Below, in pieces: positions 56,515 to 64,000 of a stretch of 64,000 bases of DNA. A program made the translations under genes and the position numbers. The DNA comes from Charina bottae. Taxonomy: Eukaryota > Chordata > Lepidosauria > Squamata > Charinaidae. Position 1 is the first letter of the stretch. Each line of letters opens with the position of its first letter. Where the stretch lies: NCBI GenBank assembly GCA_023362775.1, contig JALMGJ010000006.1, positions 56,689,001 to 56,753,000 of the forward strand. Reading direction: 5' to 3'. The notes below the pieces were generated by a model. It was given only the letters and a program-made list of their open reading frames with translations, did no database searches and had not been told where the DNA came from.

Positions 56515-56765
56515 ATGCACACACCAAGTGATGTGGAGTCTAACAGCATTCTTCAATTTTTCTCTCTTCTATTTAATATTTATATGAAACCACAGTGAGG
56601 TTTGTTCAGGGATTCAGTCTTAGGTACTATTGGTATACAAATGACATTCAGATCTTTCTCCTTTTTGTCTAATCTAAGAATAAAGTAGATGCCCTTGACA
56701 GGTGCTTCAGTTGAAAATGAACTAAATAGGAGCTAATAAACTGAAACAATTTTTAAAAAAGGTAA
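56515..56765 (+). mobile_element. Highly decayed L2 RT fragment
   Basis: LLFNIYMKP (TTTAATATTTATATGAAACC, about 56570), then a GIQ-type stretch and TGACATTCAGATCTTTCTCC, a worn YADDTQI-like site. The tail reads LDRCFS / AD-NKLK-like codons. Confidence 0.55.
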
Positions 56766-57001
56766 GGACCCTAAAGCATTACTCAAATAGTAATTTCATG
56801 ATCCATCATAGATCAGGTGCACAACTTGGAATATGCACTTCTTAGTATGAGGCCTGTATTGAATTTGTGCCCAGAATCTATTTTCTTAAAGCTCAACTGA
56901 GAGGAGAAGTCCTGGGCAGAAGTGTCAAGAATCCCAAAGCTGGACAAACTATGAGCAATTATAATAGAAGTCTGCCAATGAGGTCTTACCTTTGTAATGA
57001 A

Positions 57002-57254
57002 TGTGGGAATGACCTTGGGAGACAGGAGGAAGAGCCGCAGACTGCCCAACCGGTATGTAAAAGATTTCTCAGAAGAAGAAAGGCGTGGGAAGCATTTCAG
57101 AAGGGACCTTCCCTAGTTTTCCAGACAGGAAAAGGAAAGGAGGGGAGAAATACATTAAGTCATTCAAGATTCTATTAATGTAACCTTACAATAAAGATAG
57201 AGTTAGTACTCACTCTTGTGCTTCTTGTCTGGACTACCTCAAAGGGTTAAGACA
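57002..57254 (+). repeat. LTR-like sequence, copy 2
   Basis: Starts TGTGGGAATGACCTTGGGAG, has ACAATAAAG at about 57188-57196 and ends TCTGGACTACCTCAAAGGGTTAAGACA. It pairs with 22043-22299 in its start block, polyadenylation signal and end block. The middle parts differ. Confidence 0.45.
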
Positions 57255-58343
57255 TTACACTTAGGTCAGTGGGTGAGTTTGGGGGAGTGGCTCTCTCCCC
57301 AAAGCTTTTGTCCCTGCCACCATCCTCTTGACTACCTTTTTTTTTATTCTGTTCAACTTCAGTACAATAGGCTGTTGGCTATTACTCAGCTCCCCCAAAC
57401 CCTATAACCTCTAGCTCAAAGCCAAGCTTCAAAATGAGTCAGTGATTATGAAGATACCTTTTGCAAGAACAAACCAGTTCTGTGACTCTAATCATAACAT
57501 CATTTAAAAATGTATGGAAAAAAGTAATTTTAATCCCTAGGTAGAAATCCAATAAACTATGTTCTGCAGACAGTTATAGTTTAAGCAATATACTGTACTC
57601 TGCTGAGACAAAATTGAATAAAGTTGTTATTCATAAAGTTTAATAAATAACCAATGAAATACTTTGTAGACTTTATAGACTCTCATCATTGTGCTTTGCA
57701 TTGCCAAATCAAAAGGCAAAGAAAGTGCTGGTCTGCAGCCACTTGCCATTTTTGTTTTCTAAGAATACATTTGAGACTCACATGGAATTCAGAGGTATTT
57801 ATGGAAATAATAACAATGCTGGAGGCTGATGTTCTATTTGTAGTTGGCCAGCTTCCCATATAATATATTTAAAAATCAGGTGCTTTAGCTTGATAAGCAC
57901 CAAGGGAGGTTTTCCCAGGCATCAAGCCGGGAACTCCAAACCTCCAGGAACTGAAAGAGTTTGGTTGGTTAGTTTTATTCTTCTTTGCCTATGCATCTAA
58001 TTATACTGTTCAGCATGGCCAAATGTCGTAATCATTACAGAAACCATCTAGATTGATGGTTGAATCTTATCCCCCAGCTAGTCCTGGGATAAGCATCCTT
58101 TATTATAACTTAGGCAGGATATCACACGTTGCTTTGGGACAAGCCATTTGGCCTATAAAACTCTGTCCTCTCAATTAGGGGAATATGGAGGAGGGTGGAG
58201 GGTAGCTCAGAAGAAACAGGCTGAAGATGATGTGTGGCTTTTTGCCTTCTGCCACATCACTTTGGTTGCTGGTACTTTCTATGAGATTTTTGTTTTACTG
58301 TAGTTAACTTTTGTTTAAAATTTTGTGGTTGAATTGTGTAGAT
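57255..58343. other. No recognisable feature
   Basis: No gene or repeat recognised. Confidence 0.4.
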
Positions 58344-58481
58344 CAGTGTTTTTAAACTTTGGGAACTTAAAAATGGGTGGGGACTTCAACTCCCAGAATC
58401 TCCCGGCCAGCATGTTAGCTGGGGAATTCTGAGAGTTGAAGTCCGCAGCCATCCTTAAGTTCCCAAAGTTTAAAAACACTG
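58344..58481. mobile_element. hAT-type palindromic MITE
   Basis: CAGTGTTTTTAAACTTTGGG and its complement at the right end, with 8-bp flanks GTGTAGAT and GTATAGAT (one mismatch). The core GGACTTCAACTCCCAGAATC is inverted on the right. Confidence 0.85.
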
Positions 58482-58602
58482 GTATAGATGTTATAGCTGT
58501 CTTGATGCCTCTCTTGTCAAAAAGTAAAGTTGAAACCCACCAACCATACCTAGTGGATCTCAGGTGATTTTTTTTTAAAGATTTTTTTTTGACAAACTAG
58601 AT

Positions 58603-58889
58603 CAGTGCTTTCCAAACTGCTGCCATTGGCGACACACCAACGGTGGCGGCGACCGTGCGCGGCAGTGGGGGTGTGCACGGGGGGCGCGTGGCGGTGTGCA
58701 TGGTGGCAGCGGCCTTGTTTTCCGCTAAAACGCAGAAGCGCTTATGGTGCGCTGCTGCCATCGTCATTGCCACCGCCGCCACCATACACGCCACCCCCAC
58801 GCACGTCCACTTCTGGGTTGTGTCGCGACACACTAAACTGTGTGTCACGACACACTTAAGTGTCGCGACACGTAGTTTGGAAAGCTGTG
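58603..58889. mobile_element. hAT non-autonomous element with GC-rich fold-back core
   Basis: Ends CAGTGCTTTCCAAACTGC and ...GTAGTTTGGAAAGCTGTG. Perfect 8-bp duplication AACTAGAT (58595-58602, 58890-58897). Three TGTCGCGACAC-like palindromes sit near the right end. The core is GC-rich with complementary GGCGGTGTGCATGG and CCACCATACACGCC stretches and contains AAAACGCAGAAGCGCTTATG, related to the copy at 31137. Confidence 0.88.
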
Positions 58890-59179
58890 AACTAGATAAT
58901 TGAAGGAACAGGTTTAAAAGGTGGAGCTTTCCCCCTTCATGGAGATTTACTAATAGGGAAAGACAACTCTTGGAGTCCTCTCAGCTGTAAAGGCATCAAA
59001 ACCTTGATAGAACAGACAAGAGGTAGCAAATCTTCATTAGAGGCAAGGAAACCAGTCCCTGATAGTTCTTACAATAAGTCTGCGGAGATGGGCAAATTTT
59101 GGGAAACGATCTGAAAGAAAAACTGTTGCTACAGGTTGCAGTATGGGTCAGGAAGAGAGAACGGAGAATTAGGCTTATG

Positions 59180-59482
59180 GCTTGTCGATCGGAAGATCCC
59201 AAGTTCAGAGGTTCGAATCCCTAGCCCCACGTGACGGAGTGAGCTCCTGCACTAGCCCCAGCTCTTGCCAACCTAGCAATTCGAAAGCATGCAAATGCAA
59301 GTAGATTAATAGGTACCACTTTGGTGGGTAGGCAACAGCGTTCCGCGTGCGTCATGCCAGCCACATGACCATGGAAGCGTCTTCGGACAATGCTGGCTCT
59401 TCGGCTAACAAACGGAGATGAGCACCGGCCCCTAGAGTCGGACACGACTGTACAAATGTGCGGGGGGAACCTTTACCTTTTA
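59180..59482 (+). mobile_element. Sauria SINE, head slightly truncated
   Basis: Begins at GGCTTGTCGATCGGAAGATC (A box lost), B box GGTTCGAATCC present, complete body and tail to ACCTTTACCTTTT. Confidence 0.9.
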
Positions 59483-59934
59483 AGCAGTAGGTATGGCAAG
59501 AATAATAGCCACAGAAATAATATAGAGGAGTATTAATAATAGTTTATGCAAGAAATAGCTGAATGCAAGAATTTTAAGCACATTTCCCATAATGTAACAA
59601 AGCAAGTTCTCTCAGCACAAAAGGATCTTAAGACATGCTAACAAGATGTGATCCTCAGTGCCCTTGAGGGTTATTTTAATTATAAGTTTCTTGTCTTTGT
59701 TCCTTTTATTTTATTCACATTAGATTAGTTTGACTCATGAACACTTTAGGCTAAAATGTGGCTGGATGATTTGTGGTTCACTGTACTGTGTATGCAAACC
59801 CATTCCATGTGATTAGTTTCTGGTTCAGGGTGTGATACAAATCCAGGCAATTTGGTTAATTTAGTTCAGTTAACCATGTGCTAGCATGTTGTGTTGTGCA
59901 AAGCCAGCTATTTTTGATCTTACATCATGTATAG

Positions 59935-60413
59935 CAGCGGTCCCCAACCTTTTTGGCACCAGGGACCGGTTTTGTGGAAGACAATTTTTCCACGGACCGG
60001 GGGGGGGATGGTTTCAGCTTGGTGCAGACGGAAGTGGTAAGCGGATGGGATGGCGCGGACAGAAGTGTGCGGCCCAGTTCCTAACATCCTTTTTGGTACC
60101 AGGGATCGGTTTCGTGGAAGACAATTTTTCCACGGACCGGGGGGGGATGGTTTTGGGATGGCGCGGACAGAAGTGGTAAGCGGACGGGATGGGATAGACG
60201 GAAGTGTGTGGCCCGGTTCCTAACAACCTTTCTGGCACCAGGGATCAGTTTCGTGGAAGACCATTTTTCCACGGACCGGGGGGGGGGATGGTTTTTGGAT
60301 GGCGCGGACAGAAGTGGTAAGCGGACGGGATGGGATAGATGGAAGTGTGCGGCCTGGTTCCTAACAGGCCACAGACTGGTACTGGTCTGCAGCCCGGGGG
60401 TTGGGGACCCCTG
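59935..60413. mobile_element. hAT non-autonomous element with 140-bp tandem repeats
   Basis: Ends CAGCGGTCCCCAACC and ...GGTTGGGGACCCCTG. Perfect 8-bp duplication ATGTATAG (59927-59934, 60414-60421). The interior is three tandem units of about 140 bp starting near 59951, 60091 and 60230. Each has GGCACCAGGGA(C/T)CGGTTT, GTGGAAGACAATTTTTCCAC and GGACCGGGGGGG. The ends are those of a hAT group widespread in vertebrates. Confidence 0.9.
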
Positions 60414-60421
60414 ATGTATAG

Positions 60422-61517
60422 GTTAACCAATAGCAAATGGTGTACAAATAATTTAAATTTAAACAGATGGCATGCTAATAATTTAACACAATAAAATAAT
60501 TTAAAATATGATATAGAATAGCATTAAATAGTAGATAAATAGAAGAAGATTCAGTAAGTTCACCAAGCAACTAATATTTTAAAAGGCTAAGCAGGGTTTT
60601 GCCCAGTGATAAAAGAATAGGTATTTGTTTGGCATTGAAATGACAGGGAAGTAGGCACTGGCTTAGCCATCCATAGGGGGTTATCCTCAGGTGAGGTGTC
60701 TGCTGAAAAATCTCTCTTTTCAATAGTAATTTGTACTTTACCTCGTAGAAGCCTCTGAAGAATCTATCAGGGTCAGGATTGTTACAAATCAGGAAATACT
60801 ATAATTCAGGCATTCTGGTCTCAAGACTGACAGATAACAACTGGCTTAGTACAGATTTGAATTGGAATCTCCCCTGCCACCATTTGAGTCTCTAATTAAA
60901 TCAGAGTGTCTCCTTTGCATTTTTGTATGGCTAAGTTTAAGTTTGTTTTTCTTAGAGCTACTATATCTGGGCTGCAAAATTTCAGGTGACTGCTATAGAG
61001 AGGAAAGAGATACAGAAGACTAATTTTGGTTCCACTGAGTGATTCGAAGTAAACAAAACAGCATTTATCATGTCTTGTAAAACTCTGAAATTTTGGAATA
61101 ATTGTGTTTTACAATGAAAGTTATATTTCTTACTAGAAACATTCCAACCCAACATTGTACAATTTTTTTCTCTAAAATTAAAGTAACTGATTTCAGAAGC
61201 ACTTATTTTCTGGTTGCAATGCTACGAATGCTTGTTTGAAAGCCACTCTTAGAAATTAGCTTTTCTTCAAGATAAATTGGAATGACAGTGGCCTAATCAA
61301 AATATATGTTTAAAAACCTTCTCTATTTACTCATCCCATTTCTATGCATATTTACTCAACATCTTCAAAAAACTTAATGGAAAACAACCTTAAGCTCCAC
61401 TTGAGGGCGTCTCAGTCTTTTTTAGTATACAGCTCAGAAGGCCGCATTTCTAAGTAAATCTTATGATTGCAGTCTTCTTATAAACTGGGTGAGATTCCTC
61501 TGTAAATGAATATATAA
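60422..61517. other. No recognisable feature
   Basis: AT-rich DNA between the hAT element and BovB. Confidence 0.45.
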
Positions 61518-61529
61518 CTAACTCAGGCT

Positions 61530-63879
61530 TGTTGTTGTTGTTGTTCAGTCGTTTAGTCGTGTCCGACTCTTCGTGACCTCATGGAGCATAGCACGCCAGG
61601 CCTTCCTGTCCTCCACTGTCTCTCGGAGTTTACTCAAATTCATGTTCATTACATCGGTGATGCTATCTAACCATCTCATCCTCTGCCGTCCCCTTCTCCT
61701 TTTGCCTTCAGTCTTTCCCAGCATCAGGGTCTTTTCCAGTGAGTCCTCTCTTCGCATTAGGTGGCCAAAGTATTTGAGCTTCAGCTTCAGCATCTGTCCT
61801 TCCAATGAGCAGTCAGGGTTGATTTCCTTTAGGATTGACTGATTTGACCTCCTTGCAGTCCAAGGGACTCTCAAGAGTCTTCTCCAGCACCACAGTTCGA
61901 AAGCATCAATTCTTAGGCGCTCAGCCTTCCTTATGGTCCAACTCTCACAGCCATACATTACTACTGGGAAAACCATAGCTTTAACTATACGGACCTTTGT
62001 TGGCAAGGTGATGTCTCTGCTTTTTAATATGCTGTCTAGGTTTGCCATAGCTTTCCTCCCAAGGAGCAAGCGTCTTTTAATTTCATGGCTGCAGTCACCG
62101 TCTGCGGTGATCTTGGAGCCCAAGGAAATAAAATCTGTCACTGCTTCCATTTCTTCCCCTTCTATTTGCCAGGAAGTGATGGGACCAGATGCCATGATCT
62201 GGTTTTTTTTAATGTTGAGTTTCAAGCCAGCTTTTGCACTCTCTCCTTTCACCCTCATCAAGAGGCTCTTTGGTTCCTCTTCACTTTCTGCCATTAGGGT
62301 GGTATCGTCTGCATATCTGAGGTTGTTGATATTTCTCCCAGCAATCTTAACTCCCACTTGTGATTCATCCAGCCCGGCATTTCTCATGATGTACTCTGCA
62401 TATAAGTTAAATAAGCAGGGTGATAATATACAGCCTTGTCGTACTCCTTTCCCAATTTTGAACCAGTCGGTTGTTCCATGTCCGGTTCTTACTGTTGCTT
62501 CTTGACCCGCATACAGGTTTCTCAGGAGACAGGTAAGGCGGTCTGGTACTCCCATCTCTTTTAAGAATTTGCCACAGTTTGTTGTGATCCACACAATCAA
62601 AGGCTTTAGCGTAGTCAATGAAGCAGAAGTAGATGTTTTTCTGGAACTCTCTTGCTTTTTCCATGATCCAGCGAATGTTGGCAATCTGATCTCTAGTTCC
62701 TCTGCCTCTTCGAAACCCAGCTTGCACTTCTGGTAGTTCTCGGTTCACATACTGCTGAAGCCTAGCTTGTAGGATTTTGAGCATAACCTTGCTAGCATGT
62801 GAAATGAGCGCAATTGTACAGTAGTTTGAACATTCTTTGGCATTGCCTTTCTTTGGAATTGGAACATAAACTGACCTTTTCCAATCCTGTGGCCACTGTT
62901 GAGTTTTCCAAATTTGTTGGCATATTGAGTGCAGCACTTTAACAGCATCATCTTTTAGGATTTTAAATAGCTCAGCTGGGATACTATCTTCTCCACTAGC
63001 TTTGTTGTTAGTAATGCTTCCTAAGGCCCACTTGACTTCACTCTCTAGGATGTCCGGCTCAAGGTCAGTGACCACACCATCGTATTTATCAGGGATATTA
63101 AGATCTTTCTTGTATAGTTCTTCTGTGTATTCTTGCCACCTCTTCTTAATCTCTTCTGCTTCTGTTAGGTCCCTGCCTTTTTTGTCCTTTATCATGTCCA
63201 TCTTTGCACAAAACGTTCCCTTGATATCTCCGATTTTCTTGAAGAGATCTCTAGTCTTCCCCATTCTATTGTTTTTCTTGATTTCTTTGCATTGTTCATT
63301 TAAGAAGGCCTTCTCTCCTTGCTATTCTCTGGAATTCTGCATTCAGTTGGTTATATCTTTCCCTTTCTCCCTTGCCTTTTGCTTCCCTTCTTTCCTCAGC
63401 TACAGTATTTGTAAAGCCTCATCAGTCAGCCACTTTGCTTTCTTGCATTTCTTTTTCTTGGGGATGGTTTTAGTTGCTGCCTCCTGTACAATGTTACGAA
63501 CCTCCATCCATAGTTCTTCAGGCATTCTGTCTACCAGATCTAATCCTTTAAATCTGTTCCTCACCTCCACTGTATATTCATAAGGGATATGATTTAGGTC
63601 ATACCTGAGTGGTCTAGTGGTTTTCTCTACGTTCTTCAATTATGTCTAAATTTTGCGATAAGAAGCTCATGATCTGAGCCACAGTCAGCTCCAGGTCTTG
63701 TTTTTGCTGATTGTATAGAGCTTCTCCATCTTTGGCTGCAAAGTATATAATCAATCTGATTTCGGTATTGACCATCTGGTGATGTCCATGTGTAGAGTCG
63801 TCTCTTGTGTTGTTGGAAAAGAGTGTTTGCTATGACCAGCGTGTTCTCTTGACAAAACTCTATTAGCCTTTGCCTTTGC
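61530..63879 (-). mobile_element. Young BovB (RTE) LINE, 5'-truncated
   Basis: 2350 bp flanked by a 12-bp direct repeat CTAACTCAGGCT (61518-61529 and 63880-63891). The 3' end (low coordinates) has the BovB signature GTCGGACACGACTAAACGAC and (CAA)n. The copy begins inside the apurinic-type endonuclease and holds the whole RT. BovB is known for horizontal transfer among squamates, ruminants and other animals. Confidence 0.95.
61545..63875 (-). pseudogene. BovB endonuclease-RT polyprotein, few frameshifts
   Basis: Order on the minus strand: endonuclease end (YTWTSPDGQYRNQIDYI, SDHELLIAKFR, 63650-63870), a linker, then RT with IPAELFKILKDDAVKVLHS, YVPIPKKGNAKECSNY, ALISHASKVML, FRRGRGTRDQIANI, FIDYAKAFDCVDH, GVRQGCILSPCLFNLYAEY and LRYADDTTLMAES (catalytic YADD), and the C-terminus to HEVTKSRTRLND. 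A one-base insertion in an A-run (about 62557-62563) splits the RT into frames 62407-63264 and 61545-62684. At least one more break lies near 63260-63400. YCTIALISH has Cys where the family usually has Arg-Thr-Ile. It is inactive as read but close to intact. Confidence 0.92.
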
Positions 63880-63891
63880 CTAACTCAGGCT

Positions 63892-64000
63892 ACTTCAGGA
63901 GAATTGTTAGGACTGCAATTTTTCTTGCAAATTTTCCTGGAAGAAGTCACACAAGCTTTAGGGTTGCTGTTTGGGCGTACAGTCATCATTATACAGTATT
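63892..64000. other. Flank of the BovB insertion, nothing seen
   Basis: Short AT-rich end of the window. Confidence 0.4.

Noticed and set aside
1..64000. CRISPR arrays, operons, prokaryotic signals
   Set aside because: None present. Splice sites, SINEs and LINEs show a vertebrate genome, and the spaced repeats found are microsatellites or transposon internal repeats.

Overview
This is about 64 kb of squamate reptile (lizard or snake) nuclear DNA. The squamate call rests on the repeats: Sauria-type tRNA SINEs, a 5S rRNA-derived SINE with an RTE-like tail, a young BovB LINE next to an old one, many L2 LINE pieces, an R4-clade LINE relic, a Penelope-like element and Tc1/hAT DNA transposons. It is not prokaryotic, and most open reading frames are chance frames or transposon pieces.

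The host gene that organises the window is TMEM117 on the minus strand. A CpG island at about 48.2-49.1 kb is its likely promoter and untranslated exon 1. The first coding exon is 43117-43411 and the next is 25913-26045. Both have consensus splice sites and matching phase, and are separated by a 17 kb intron. Later exons are not visible and probably lie beyond position 1. Inside that intron, on the opposite strand, is an intact P2Y/succinate-receptor-like GPCR (36260-37333). About 4.9 kb before it is a short decayed relic of the same receptor (about 31.7-31.9 kb).

Mobile elements, left to right: the 5' end of a Ty3/Gypsy element of Tf1/sushi type, with an LTR, an apparently self-priming primer-binding site, gag and a -1 frameshift into protease (1-1499); a 5S-derived SINE and an L2 LINE (3.7-5.6 kb); a nearly intact Tc1 transposon with one nonsense codon (7011-8612); an R4 relic (13.2-14.1 kb); L1-like relics (15.7-16.4, 37.9-39.7 kb); a head-to-head palindromic pair of Penelope-like elements inserted as one unit (32751-35338) and a miniature of the same architecture (47499-47668); an L1-like element with 12-bp target duplications but no ORF (52197-53534); and a 5'-truncated young BovB with 12-bp target duplications (61530-63879).

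Five hAT-type non-autonomous elements share CAGNGCTTTCCAAAC-like ends and 8-bp target duplications. Several carry GC-rich fold-back cores that stand out from the AT-rich background. Another hAT element (59935-60413) carries a 140-bp tandem repeat.

The most interesting signals are the recurrent Penelope inverted architecture with hammerhead-like motifs, the self-priming Gypsy element, the GC-core hAT family, and the intron-nested GPCR with its relic. No search or alignment could be run, so family names come from recognised motifs and sequence memory.
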